A stretch of DNA of 64,000 nt, taken from JAUILH01 sp964230215. GTDB taxonomy: Bacteria; Bacteroidota; Bacteroidia; Flavobacteriales_D; JAUILH01. A program made the position numbers and the translations under genes. Positions 41,960 through 50,561 of this stretch are shown one piece after another. The stretch lies in the NCBI GenBank assembly GCA_964230215.1, contig CAXRGQ010000016.1, forward strand, positions 1 through 64,000. The letters run 5' to 3'. Below the pieces are notes generated by a model. It worked only from the letters and a program-made list of their open reading frames with translations, ran no database searches and was not told the origin of the DNA. Position 1 is the stretch's first letter. Each line of letters starts with the position of its first letter.

Positions 41960-42044
41960 CGGAGAGTGAGGGATTCGAACCCCCGGTACCTTGCGGCACA
42001 ATGGTTTTCAAGACCACCGCATTCGACCACTCTGCCAACTCTCC
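41960..42044 (-). tRNA. tRNA-Ser (anticodon TGA)
   Basis: An 85-base cloverleaf on the minus strand. Acceptor stem GGAGAGT pairs with ACTCTCC (41961-41967), the anticodon loop reads CTTGAAA with TGA, the long variable arm is that of a serine tRNA, and the T-loop carries GGTTCGAATCC. Discriminator base G; the CCA end is not encoded. Confidence 0.95.
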
Positions 42045-42203
42045 GTTGGGTGCGCAAAAATAAGATGATTTTTTATTCTACAAGGACTTTTCGGTACTTT
42101 TTTTGCCCTAAGTCGTTTTTTTTAATCAATAATCATGACCGTTCACACTATTTACTTACCTCCAACTTGCTTTTTGACTAACTTTACACTATATTAATGT
42201 ATT

Positions 42204-43652
42204 ATGAAATCTGTACTAATTGCACTCTTTCTAATTCCCCTTGTGTCTTTCGGAATTAAACTCCAGGCAAGGTTTGATCATGCTGTATTCTACGGCCCGG
42301 AAGTTGGTCACTATGTTGAGACCTACCTAAATATTACCGGACACTCTGTGAAATATATTGACGAAGGAAATGGCCTGTCTGCTAAACTGGAAATCACCCA
42401 AATCATCAAAAAAGGTGAGGATATTATTGCCTTCGAAAAGTATGTATTAAATAGTCAACCCTTGGTGGATTCTTTAGCCATCGACATTAAAGATCAGAAA
42501 CGATTTGGCTTAGAAGCTGGCAATTATTCCTTCGAGATTTCCATGCTTGATCTAAACAAAGCAGAAGCTGAGCCTGTAAAATTCGAGAAGAAATTCACAG
42601 TGCGCGAAATGGACAAAGGGCTGCATATCTCGGATATCGAACTGCTCGAATCTATTAAACCGTCTGAAGTAAAATCTAACATTACCAAAGCAGGCTATGA
42701 CCTTGTACCTTATGTTGATAATTTCTACCCAGAGGAAATGGAAAAATTGGCTTTCTATGGGGAAATCTATAATTCGAACAAAACTTTGGGAGAAGACGCT
42801 AAGTTCTATGTGGCGTACCAAATAGAGGATGCCGAAAATTTTACACCAGTTGTCGGTCTTAGTTCCGTGGATAAAATGAATACTGCAGAAGTGGTGCCTC
42901 TAGTAAAATTTATCGATATTAAAGATTTGTCTACTGGTAAATACAGATTAGCTATTAAGATTGTTAATCGTTCTAACGAAGAGGTGTCTATTCAGTATGT
43001 TTATTTTTCAAGATTAAACATGATCAACAATACGGACATTACTGAGTTTAGAGAGGTGGATATTAAATCAACGTTCGTGAACCTATTTACAAGCGAAGAT
43101 ACACTGGATATGCACATTGCTTCTCTTCGTCCGCTTACATCTCCTTTAGAAAGACGTATCATGGACAACGACATGGAGAATTTCGATTTCGATACAAAAA
43201 AGCAATTCTTCTATAAGTTTTGGAGTTCTAGAAATGAAACAAACCCTGAAGATGAGTGGAACTTATACAAAAATGAATTGCGTATTGTAGAGAAGATGTT
43301 TGGCACACGTACCATGCGAGGATTCGAAACAGATAGAGGTCGTATTTACTTAAAATACGGAGCGCCTGATCAAGTAGAAAATCGTCCAAGCGAACCAAGT
43401 TCTTATCCATACACAGTGTGGCAGTATTATAGAATTGCACAATTCACGAATAGATTCTTTGTGTTCTATAACCCAGATTTGGCAACGGATAACTACGTAT
43501 TACTGCACTCAGACATGCAGGGAGAAGTAGCCAATTACAATTGGCAAGCCATGTTAACAAACAGAAATACGCCGTTTAACGATATCGACCAAACTAGTGG
43601 ACGTGATCACTATGGTAGTCAAGCGGGTGCAGCAGTTAACCGTGCACGTTAG
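42204..43652 (+). CDS. GWxTD domain protein
   Basis: A 482-residue exported protein, signal peptide MKSVLIALFLIPLVSFGIK. Long N-terminal beta-rich region, then the conserved GWxTD domain from about residue 330: FFYKFWSSRNETNPEDEWNLYKNEL, then GFETDRGRIYLKYGAPD (the motif residue W is F here), VWQYYRI and FVFYNPDLATDNYVLLHSD. GWxTD proteins are widespread in Bacteroidota and Acidobacteria, of unknown role. The last 84 bases, including the stop, are repeated exactly at 45088-45171. Confidence 0.9.
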   Translation: MKSVLIALFLIPLVSFGIKLQARFDHAVFYGPEVGHYVETYLNITGHSVKYIDEGNGLSAKLEITQIIKKGEDIIAFEKYVLNSQPLVDSLAIDIKDQKRFGLEAGNYSFEISMLDLNKAEAEPVKFEKKFTVREMDKGLHISDIELLESIKPSEVKSNITKAGYDLVPYVDNFYPEEMEKLAFYGEIYNSNKTLGEDAKFYVAYQIEDAENFTPVVGLSSVDKMNTAEVVPLVKFIDIKDLSTGKYRLAIKIVNRSNEEVSIQYVYFSRLNMINNTDITEFREVDIKSTFVNLFTSEDTLDMHIASLRPLTSPLERRIMDNDMENFDFDTKKQFFYKFWSSRNETNPEDEWNLYKNELRIVEKMFGTRTMRGFETDRGRIYLKYGAPDQVENRPSEPSSYPYTVWQYYRIAQFTNRFFVFYNPDLATDNYVLLHSDMQGEVANYNWQAMLTNRNTPFNDIDQTSGRDHYGSQAGAAVNRAR

Positions 43653-43653
43653 T
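43570..43653 (+). repeat. 84-bp direct repeat, left copy (end of GWxTD gene)
   Basis: CGCCGTTTAACGATATCGAC ... CCGTGCACGTTAGT is identical over 84 bases to 45088-45171. It encodes the C-terminal 27 residues and the stop codon of the GWxTD protein. Confidence 0.95.
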
Positions 43654-44932
43654 CTTTAGCATAATTATACCTACGACCATTTAAGCTTTCAAGAACTTGA
43701 GCTGAAGCATTAATTGACATTGATTGAATATCAGATATCTGATCAATTCGTTTTGAAATATCTCCAGCTGGATTTATTAGAGCCACATTTATATCTGTTT
43801 CGCCAAAGAAGGCTATCTCAATACCTGCATTTGATACGTTTATAATACTTCCGATCTTTTTGTTACCATCTAGATTTAAGTTTTCCCCCCATCTCTTACC
43901 TCTCGACTCATGATATTGACTCCATTGCGTATCATACTTTTCATTAAGGCGGATTACAATTGTCAGAGGAAATATCCGTGCCGATACATCTCCGTTTGAT
44001 TGTAAAAAGTTATTATCAAAAATTATATAGGTACCATCTTGAAAGTATGTTAATCCTCTCGATCTAAACTTTGATTTTTTTCTAAAAGACTCATGATTTG
44101 AACATGAGAGCTCTGATGTAGGGATTACTTTAATGACCTCTTTTTCAACATTAACATAAAATACTCCATCATGATTTTGACTTCTATTACTTGATTTGTA
44201 TCCCCCAGTAATTATAATTTCGTTTTTATCATTTAGCTGAAAAGTGCATCCGTAATCTGCTGTAATGTTATTACCAAGTGAGATAAATTTCGAAGATGTA
44301 ATTGCTCCCTTCTCTAAAACATGATACCCTATACCACCAACTCCATTAGCCTCCATACCACTTGAGATAATAACAACATTGTCACTAATTGTGTGATATT
44401 CCCAGTACTTTGAGCTGCCGCCTTCAATTTTTGGCACCTTCATTTTAGTTTGCTCACCAGAGATAATGTTAACGATTAATAGATTATTAGAGTATGCGTT
44501 CTGATTCGCACATGAGTAATAAAAGTCTCCTGCAAATGCTCTGCTGCTTTTACTATAGTTCGATTTATTAGCTATTTTTTGGTTAATAGCCGATTTAGAC
44601 CTACTAATCTGTAAGTCATCAACACCTATGTCAACTAATTCGCCTTCATTCCCTTTAGAGATTAAGAGTTTTATTCCGTTTTCATGCTTATTCCCTTTTA
44701 TTATTTTATACCCCTCAATCTCAAGCTCTACCTGTTTTTCTATTTTCAAGCTTTCATTACACTTTAGCACGATAAATCTATCAGGCTTTTTGTACTCCAT
44801 TAGCTTCCCTACAACTAGAACTTTATTACCAATTACATATGAATCGCGATCCACCAATTGGGTGACTTTCTCCAAATCATGTGAATAATTATTAAAAGGA
44901 AGTGTTATCAATAAAAGCAATAATAATCTCAT
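43649..44932 (-). CDS. Hypothetical secreted protein inserted behind the GWxTD gene
   Basis: About 427 residues from ATG 44932 (GTG at 44950 possible). Signal peptide MRLLLLLLITLPFNNYS. The mature chain is beta-rich, with repeated IIxxGG and Y-x-I-F-D-N turns (ADYGCTFQLNDKNEIIITGGY, DGTYIIFDNNFLQSNGD) suggesting a propeller. No family recognised. By eye it is more A+T rich than its neighbours. It lies between two exact copies of the GWxTD 3' end and its own stop codon is formed by bases of the left copy, so it looks like an inserted gene. Confidence 0.8.
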   Translation of the reverse strand: MRLLLLLLITLPFNNYSHDLEKVTQLVDRDSYVIGNKVLVVGKLMEYKKPDRFIVLKCNESLKIEKQVELEIEGYKIIKGNKHENGIKLLISKGNEGELVDIGVDDLQISRSKSAINQKIANKSNYSKSSRAFAGDFYYSCANQNAYSNNLLIVNIISGEQTKMKVPKIEGGSSKYWEYHTISDNVVIISSGMEANGVGGIGYHVLEKGAITSSKFISLGNNITADYGCTFQLNDKNEIIITGGYKSSNRSQNHDGVFYVNVEKEVIKVIPTSELSCSNHESFRKKSKFRSRGLTYFQDGTYIIFDNNFLQSNGDVSARIFPLTIVIRLNEKYDTQWSQYHESRGKRWGENLNLDGNKKIGSIINVSNAGIEIAFFGETDINVALINPAGDISKRIDQISDIQSMSINASAQVLESLNGRRYNYAKD

Positions 44933-45030
44933 TCTGAATCGTTTTACCACAATATACTTAAATTAAATTAAAATTAATATCATGGTAATTTGTCTCTATA
45001 TGTATGAGCTAATAATATATTTTAGCTGGA

Positions 45031-45170
45031 ATCACCCGCAAGGACATGCTAAACTATAACTGGCAGGCTATGCAGAGCAACCTTAACCGCCGTTTAACGA
45101 TATCGACCAAACTAGTGGACGTGATCACTATGGTAGTCAAGCGGGTGCAGCAGTTAACCGTGCACGTTAG
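45031..45170 (+). pseudogene. Remnant of a GWxTD gene 3' end
   Basis: Bases 45045-45087 code for KDMLNYNWQAMQSNLN, resembling DMQGEVANYNWQAMLTNRN of the intact gene but diverged and four codons shorter; then the frame shifts and 84 bases identical to the intact gene follow to the stop (45168-45170). No upstream domains. Confidence 0.8.
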
Positions 45171-45171
45171 T
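45088..45171 (+). repeat. 84-bp direct repeat, right copy
   Basis: Exact copy of 43570-43653. The centre between the two copies (43654-45087) is the segment carrying the hypothetical gene on the other strand. Confidence 0.95.
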
Positions 45172-45194
45172 ATTTTGCTAAATTAGCGGTCGAA

Positions 45195-46196
45195 ATGAAG
45201 GTCGCTATTGTCATACTTAATTATAACGGGAAAGCTCATCTAGAGCACTACCTTCCATCCGTTATTGAACATTCGGCTCCTCACGAAATCATCGTTGCAG
45301 ACAATGCATCCACAGATGACTCAGTTGATTTTCTTAAGAAAAACTATCCTCAAATCCCTTTAATTATTAATGGTGCGAATGGTGGATTCGCCAAGGGTTA
45401 TAATGATGCCCTAGCTAAGGTTAAAGCTGACTATTATGTTCTTTTGAACAGTGATGTGGAAGTGACATCCAACTGGGTTGATGCTATAGTTGAGCGCATG
45501 GAGAGCAATCCAAAGGTGGTAGCAGCTCAACCAAAAATCCTGAGTTATACAGAAAAGAACAAGTTCGAACATGCTGGCGCTGCAGGTGGTTTTATAGATA
45601 AGAATTACTATCCGTTTTGTAGGGGGCGTATTTTTTCAAGTGCTGAAGAAGACCATGGACAATACGATTCTGAGCTACAAATCTTTTGGGCAACTGGTGC
45701 GTGTATGTTTATCCGAGCCAAAGCGTTCCATGATGCGGGCGGATTTGATGCCGATTTCTTTGCACACATGGAGGAAATAGATTTGTGTTGGCGACTTCAG
45801 AATATGGGACACGAAATTTGGTGCTACCCCTCTTCTACTGTATATCATTTAGGCGGCGGTACCTTAAACTATATGAGTCCTTTTAAGACCTTTCTGAACT
45901 TTCGGAATAACCTATATATGATTCACAAAAACCACGATGGTTTTGTATTAGGGATTATCCTTAAACGTCTGGTTCTTGATGGAATCGCTGGTGCAAAGTT
46001 CTTTTTTGGCGGGCAGTTTAAGCATACATGGGCAGTTTTAAAGGCTCACTTTGCGTACTACGGTCAAATCGGAAAGCTTAACAAAAAACGAAAAGCAATT
46101 GCTGGACAGAAGTCTGAAATTAGCACCATTCGACCTATTAATATCGTTGTTAGCTTTTTCTTAAGAGGAAAGAAAACGTATAGTGATTTGGAATAG
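45195..46196 (+). CDS. Glycosyltransferase family 2
   Basis: A 333-residue GT-A fold enzyme: VAIVILNYNGKAHLEHYLPSV, VADNASTDDSVDFLK, VLLNSDVEVT (the DxD-like metal/nucleotide site), DADFFAHMEEIDLCWRLQNMG (the catalytic ED-type acidic segment). Hydrophobic C-terminal helix (about 255-280) can anchor it to the membrane. Such GT2 enzymes build cell-surface polysaccharides, rhamnosyl-type chains being common. The start is 24 bases behind the right 84-bp repeat; the insertion event therefore happened just upstream of its promoter region. Confidence 0.92.
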   Translation: MKVAIVILNYNGKAHLEHYLPSVIEHSAPHEIIVADNASTDDSVDFLKKNYPQIPLIINGANGGFAKGYNDALAKVKADYYVLLNSDVEVTSNWVDAIVERMESNPKVVAAQPKILSYTEKNKFEHAGAAGGFIDKNYYPFCRGRIFSSAEEDHGQYDSELQIFWATGACMFIRAKAFHDAGGFDADFFAHMEEIDLCWRLQNMGHEIWCYPSSTVYHLGGGTLNYMSPFKTFLNFRNNLYMIHKNHDGFVLGIILKRLVLDGIAGAKFFFGGQFKHTWAVLKAHFAYYGQIGKLNKKRKAIAGQKSEISTIRPINIVVSFFLRGKKTYSDLE

Positions 46197-46202
46197 TTAC
46201 AA

Positions 46203-46308
46203 TTCTGAATTCGATATTTGATATTCGAAATTCAGTCGCGACACTATTTCGAATCTCAAATCTCAAATCTCAAATCTCAAATTTCGAATCTCGAATCTCG
46301 AATTTCAC
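46203..46308. repeat. Dispersed AT-rich repeat, copy 4 (heptamer run)
   Basis: Left arm GAATTCGATATTTGATATTC (46205-46224) and right arm with TCAAATC repeated (CTCAAAT x4) and TTTCGAATCTCGAATCTCGA (46242-46302). A 7-base period is plain. The arms are inversely related and could form a long hairpin around CAGTCGCGACACTA. It reaches the stop of aroQ. Confidence 0.75.
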
Positions 46309-46727
46309 TCCCCCATCATCTCCAAGGCCTGCACTGCTAGCGCATAACTATTCAATCCAAAACCAGTAATTACGCCTGCACAGTTCTTTGCCATCATGGA
46401 AGTATGTCTATACTCCTCTCTTGCATGAACATTGCTAATGTGCACTTCAACCACTGGAACATTTATGGCTGCAATGGTATCCGCTATAGCTACAGAGGTA
46501 TGTGTGTAACCTCCAGCATTCAGAATAACACCATCAAAATCATTGTCTGCACTTTGTAGGGCGTTGATAATTTCACCTTCTACATTACTTTGATAATATT
46601 CGAATGTGTGGTCAGATTGCTCACTTAAGGCATTAATAAACGCTCCAAAATCAACATTACCGTATATTTCTGGTTCTCTTTTGCCTAATAAGTTTAGATT
46701 CGGACCGTTAATGATTAAGAAGCGCAT
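46305..46727 (-). CDS. aroQ: Type II 3-dehydroquinate dehydratase
   Basis: A 140-residue enzyme converting 3-dehydroquinate to 3-dehydroshikimate. Opening IINGPNLNLLGKREPEIYG holds the lid arginine R17 and catalytic Y22; NAGGYTHTSVAI and VEVHISNVHAREEYRHTS give the substrate-binding histidines. Full length. Shikimate dehydrogenase (60793) is the other pathway member in this window. A consensus promoter on the minus strand (46744-46773) serves it. Confidence 0.95.
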   Translation of the reverse strand: MRFLIINGPNLNLLGKREPEIYGNVDFGAFINALSEQSDHTFEYYQSNVEGEIINALQSADNDFDGVILNAGGYTHTSVAIADTIAAINVPVVEVHISNVHAREEYRHTSMMAKNCAGVITGFGLNSYALAVQALEMMGE

Positions 46728-46743
46728 AATTTGTAATTTTAAA

Positions 46744-46773
46744 CAAACTTAAGGCAATTGGACGATTGGTCAA
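46744..46773 (-). promoter_or_regulatory. Bacteroidota-type promoter of aroQ
   Basis: On the minus strand TTG (46771-46773), spacer of 19 bases, TAAGTTTG (46744-46751), an exact match to TTG-N19-TAnnTTTG. It lies inside the first codons of the divergent xerD. Confidence 0.6.
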
Positions 46774-47669
46774 TACATCTTAAAGGATTTAAATCGTTTT
46801 TACGATTAGAAAAGGGACTTAGCGCGAACTCGATTGAGGCTTATGAGCGTGATGCCGGTAAGCTGGCGAGTTTTGCACGTACCCAGCTTGACATTAGTTC
46901 ACCTTTGCGCTTAGACATGGAGGGCATTCAGTCATTTCTTGCTCAAATAAATGAAATAGGTTTGTCAGCAAAATCACAGGCCCGTATTTTGTCTGGAATC
47001 AAGGCATTTTACAAGTATCTGGTGCTGGAAAACTATATCAACAGTAACCCTGCTGATTTGATTGATACACCTAAGCTCGGCAGAAAATTACCTGAGGTAC
47101 TCGAAACGGAAGAGATTGATAAATTGGTTGCTGCTATCGACCTAAGTGCACCTGAAGGTCACCGCAATAAGGCAATTATCGAAACGCTCTATGGTTGTGG
47201 TTTACGGGTGAGTGAATTGGTAGACCTGAAGTTATCCAACTGCTATTTTAACGAGGGTGTCCTGAGGATTATCGGTAAAGGGGATAAAGAGCGTTTAGTG
47301 CCCATTTCGTCTTTTACAAGCAAAATCATCCTTCAATACGTTAAAGGCACACGACTACACATAAAGGCTCAGGCTAAACATGAGGATTTTGTATTCCTTA
47401 ACAGGCGAGGGAAACAACTCACTAGAGTTATGATTTTCACGATAATTAAACGCTTGGCGGAAGCAGCTGGCATTCAGAAAAACATTAGTCCGCATACTTT
47501 TAGACACAGTTTTGCCACTCACCTAATTGAAGGAGGTGCTGATTTAAGAGCCGTACAAGACATGTTGGGACATGAGTCAATTACTACTACCGAAATCTAT
47601 ACTCACTTGGATAGTAATTATTTAAAACAAAATATCATTGATTATCATCCCCGTGAAAAAAATAAGTAA
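46758..47669 (+). CDS. xerD: Tyrosine recombinase XerD
   Basis: A 303-residue tyrosine recombinase for chromosome dimer resolution at dif. N-terminal SAM-like domain (LKGFKSFLRLEKGLSANSIEAYERD), catalytic domain with R150 (YGCGLRVSEL), K174/K177 (GKGDKERLVP), H246 and R249 (SPHTFRHSFATH), H272 (LGHESITTTEIYTHLD) and Y281. All catalytic residues are present. The start is TTG 46758, because a stop codon lies 18 bases before it and no ATG occurs nearby; the alignment with MNWLDYIKGFKSY-type XerD starts supports it. No integrative element is evident, so this is the housekeeping recombinase. Confidence 0.92.
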   Translation: MDDWSIHLKGFKSFLRLEKGLSANSIEAYERDAGKLASFARTQLDISSPLRLDMEGIQSFLAQINEIGLSAKSQARILSGIKAFYKYLVLENYINSNPADLIDTPKLGRKLPEVLETEEIDKLVAAIDLSAPEGHRNKAIIETLYGCGLRVSELVDLKLSNCYFNEGVLRIIGKGDKERLVPISSFTSKIILQYVKGTRLHIKAQAKHEDFVFLNRRGKQLTRVMIFTIIKRLAEAAGIQKNISPHTFRHSFATHLIEGGADLRAVQDMLGHESITTTEIYTHLDSNYLKQNIIDYHPREKNK

Positions 47670-47678
47670 CTTAGTTTC

Positions 47679-49847
47679 GTGCGAGCACTGCTAATACTTC
47701 TAATCCTCACCCTAGTCCAAAGCATATCGCTGGGGCAGATTGTGTATGATAGTACTAACATCAATACATCCGTTACCAAACAGACATTAATCCTAGAAGA
47801 CAAAGAACACAAGCTTACCGTAGAGGATGTTCTGAATATTGATGATTCTGAATTCAGCACACCTACTCACGACATAGAGATTCTTGATTTTAATTCGTCT
47901 AGATGGTTTGTAAAATTCTCGATCACAAACAACACAGATGATTTTGCATTCACACTCGAATTGGCAAGACCGATTACGAATAAAGTCTACTTACACGAGA
48001 TAAAAAACGGAAAGGTAATTGAGACCTACAAAGGTGGTGACGATACCCCATTAGAAGCAAAAGCGGTTAATCATAGGCTGAATTTGTTTCGATTGTTTTT
48101 TGATAAAGGGCAAACGCGACATTTCATTGCTGAATTAGAAAGCGATGGTGAAGTAATCACCCTTCCTGTTAGACTTTGGACAGATGAGGCCTTTAACGAG
48201 CGTGATTACGATTCACAGATGTGGCACGGATTCTATTATGGGTTGCTTGCTCTTGTATCTATCATCTACTTCTTCTTCTTTATTACACTGCGCGATAAAA
48301 GCTTTTTGTATTACGTAGTCTATGTCTTTTTCCAGATCCTTCTGCAGTTTAGTTTAGACGGATATAGTTACCATTACCTTTTCCCAAGCAATGCGTATTT
48401 AGCGAATCATAGTGTATTAATAGGTGCTGGTGGAGCTGTGATTTTCATTTTGCTTTACGCAAAGGAATTCTTGAAAACTGCCAAACGCAGCCCGCGCTTA
48501 AATAAGATATTCAAAGGATTTATTGGCCTGGTTCTCCTTATAACAATTGGATCATTAATTCCAGGGCCGACTTATGAATTCGCCTTCCCAATTATTAACG
48601 CAGTAAGCTTGATTAGCACATTGTACATCATCTTCGCTATCTTCAGCCTTAAGCGTAAGGGAGAAAGTATTTGTAATTTCTTTACCGCTGCCTTTATAAT
48701 TCTTATATCGGGAGTAGTCGTTTTTATACTGGGAAATTTCCACATTGTTGGGGATGCAGAAATTTCACAAGCAGCGCTTAAATGGAGTTCAGCCTTAGAA
48801 GTCTTGGCGCTAAGTATGTCCATGGCGAATAAATACCGTGAATTACAAGCAGAGAAAGAAAAAGCACAAGCAAAGGCACTTGAAAGCTTACAGGAGAAAA
48901 ATGCTTTAATGGATGAAATGAACGTTCGTCTTGAAAAGCAGGTTAAAGAGCGAACACATCAAATAGAATTGCAAAAGCAAGAGCTAGCAGAAAAGAATCA
49001 AGAAGTTACTAGTAGTATTCGCTACGCACAAAGAATTCAGTCTGCTATTTTACCTTCTGACGCGAAAATTAAGGCAATGTTCCCTCAATCATTTGTCTAC
49101 TACAAACCGAGAGATATTGTATCTGGCGATTTTTACTTTTTCGAGTCAACCACAATAACCAGTGACAACAAGGATATTGACGGTACTGAACTCAAATTGG
49201 TAGCTGCAGTAGACTGCACAGGACATGGAGTTCCAGGGGCCATGGTAAGTGTGGTAGGAAACAACTTTTTGAAACAGTCCTTAAAGCAAGAAAACGTAAA
49301 CTCTCCTGCTGAGGCATTAGAATTTTTAAATCATGGTGTAGCTAAAACACTGAATGAAAATAAAGAAGCCACCATACGGGATGGAATGGACATGGCCTTG
49401 ATTGCACTGAATCAAAACAACGACAAACTTATTTTCGCAGGCGCGAAAAACCCTGTCTATATCGTGCGTAAACGCAAGAATGAAGAAGTTGAGCCTAATG
49501 CTCGTAATCCATTCTACAATGAAGACACGGATTATATCTTAACCGAGTATAAAGGCGATAAACACCCTATAGGTAATTATGGCGGTGATGAACTCTTACC
49601 GTTTACTAATCAGGAGGTGGCTTTAGAAAAAGGTGATATGATTTATATGTTCTCTGATGGCTATGCCGATCAATTCGGGGGCGAACGCAGCAAAAAAATG
49701 AACTACAAACGCTTTAAGCAGATGTTGACTGAAGTATGCCACTTAGACACAGACAAACAATATGAAATTCTTGAAGAAAGGTTTGAAGAATGGAAAGGAG
49801 ATGTAGAGCAAGTGGATGATGTGCTTGTTATCGGAATAAGAGTCTAA
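47679..49847 (+). CDS. 7TM-DISM receptor with SpoIIE/PP2C phosphatase output
   Basis: A 722-residue envelope receptor (GTG start; no ATG nearby). Signal MRALLILLILTLVQSISLGQ, an extracellular 7TMR-DISM-2-type domain (about 30-180), seven membrane helices (about 184-385: YGLLALVSIIYFFFFIT to WSSALEVLALSMS), a coiled coil (KYRELQAEKEKAQAKALESLQEKNALMDEMN) and a SpoIIE domain: VSGDFYFFES, AAVDCTGHGVPGAMVSVVG, RDGMDMALIA, FAGAKNPVYIV, FSDGYADQFGG, VDDVLVIGIRV. It is a different architecture from the TPR phosphatases A and B, but the same output. It follows xerD by 9 bases and overlaps cmk, which is convergent, by 4 bases. Confidence 0.93.
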   Translation: MRALLILLILTLVQSISLGQIVYDSTNINTSVTKQTLILEDKEHKLTVEDVLNIDDSEFSTPTHDIEILDFNSSRWFVKFSITNNTDDFAFTLELARPITNKVYLHEIKNGKVIETYKGGDDTPLEAKAVNHRLNLFRLFFDKGQTRHFIAELESDGEVITLPVRLWTDEAFNERDYDSQMWHGFYYGLLALVSIIYFFFFITLRDKSFLYYVVYVFFQILLQFSLDGYSYHYLFPSNAYLANHSVLIGAGGAVIFILLYAKEFLKTAKRSPRLNKIFKGFIGLVLLITIGSLIPGPTYEFAFPIINAVSLISTLYIIFAIFSLKRKGESICNFFTAAFIILISGVVVFILGNFHIVGDAEISQAALKWSSALEVLALSMSMANKYRELQAEKEKAQAKALESLQEKNALMDEMNVRLEKQVKERTHQIELQKQELAEKNQEVTSSIRYAQRIQSAILPSDAKIKAMFPQSFVYYKPRDIVSGDFYFFESTTITSDNKDIDGTELKLVAAVDCTGHGVPGAMVSVVGNNFLKQSLKQENVNSPAEALEFLNHGVAKTLNENKEATIRDGMDMALIALNQNNDKLIFAGAKNPVYIVRKRKNEEVEPNARNPFYNEDTDYILTEYKGDKHPIGNYGGDELLPFTNQEVALEKGDMIYMFSDGYADQFGGERSKKMNYKRFKQMLTEVCHLDTDKQYEILEERFEEWKGDVEQVDDVLVIGIRV

Positions 49848-50539
49848 GCTTGTTTTATTCGCATTTCGCACCAGTCAACTACGATATCGAATTGCTCTTC
49901 TCTACTCAGAATCGTGTTGTCCAATATAATGGCATCTTCCGCTTTTTGTAACGGACTTACTTCTCGTGTAGTATCAATTTCGTCCCGACTAGCTATACTG
50001 GCTTTTACTTCTGCTAAAGTTACCGTGTCGCCTCTTTCAATAAGTTCTCTGAACCTTCTATAAGCACGCACTTCATTAGAAGCCGTCATGAATATTTTTA
50101 ACTCAGCCGTAGGAAAAACTGTGGTGCCAATATCGCGCCCGTCCATAACTATGCCTTTGTTTTTCCCAAATTTCTGTTGTTCCGCCACTAGTTTAGTTCT
50201 TACCTCCTTAATCGCGCTTACCGGACTTACCATTGAAGCGATTTTTAAGGTACGAATATCGCGTTCCACATTTACTCCGTTCAGGTAGGTATCCGAGTTA
50301 CCCGTATTCCTATTATATGTGAAAGAAATGTTGATTTCGTTAAGCGACTCAATCAGTGCCTTCTCATTAATTACATTGTCTTTTATGATTTTATTGTTGA
50401 AGGCAAAAAGTGTGACTGCACGGTACATAGCGCCTGAATCGATATAGACATACTTAAGCTTTTTTGCTAACTGTTTAGCAAGTGTACTTTTACCACAGCT
50501 CGAGTAGCCGTCTATTGCGATATTGATTTGTTTAGCCAA
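49844..50539 (-). CDS. cmk: Cytidylate kinase
   Basis: A phosphotransferase making CDP/dCDP from CMP/dCMP. P-loop GYSSCGKSTLAKQL, YIDSGAMYRAV, MDGRDIGTTVFP and SRDEIDTTREVSPL are diagnostic. The frame stays open to an ATG at 50647, but that would overlap porQ by 86 bases; the TTG at 50539 gives 231 residues, the normal Cmk length, with the P-loop near residue 10. Adjacent to porQ, an arrangement common in Bacteroidota. Confidence 0.92.
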   Translation of the reverse strand: MAKQINIAIDGYSSCGKSTLAKQLAKKLKYVYIDSGAMYRAVTLFAFNNKIIKDNVINEKALIESLNEINISFTYNRNTGNSDTYLNGVNVERDIRTLKIASMVSPVSAIKEVRTKLVAEQQKFGKNKGIVMDGRDIGTTVFPTAELKIFMTASNEVRAYRRFRELIERGDTVTLAEVKASIASRDEIDTTREVSPLQKAEDAIILDNTILSREEQFDIVVDWCEMRIKQA

Positions 50540-50561
50540 TGGAACTCGTTTCCCAAAGGTA

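Noticed and set aside
41957..42181. Plus-strand open frame over the tRNA
   Set aside because: RVRDSNPRYLAAQWFSRPPHSTT is a typical false peptide read through a tRNA gene.
43654..45087. Group II intron or retroelement between the 84-bp repeats
   Set aside because: No reverse transcriptase or transposase is coded; the single gene is a secreted protein and the repeat is far longer than usual target duplications.
46242..46302. Regular short repeats, possible CRISPR array
   Set aside because: Units are only about 7 bases with no spacers and no cas genes nearby; it is a low-complexity repeat.
46758..47669. Tyrosine recombinase as an integrase of a genomic island
   Set aside because: Sequence layout and length are those of XerD, no att repeats or phage genes are adjacent, and neighbours are housekeeping genes.
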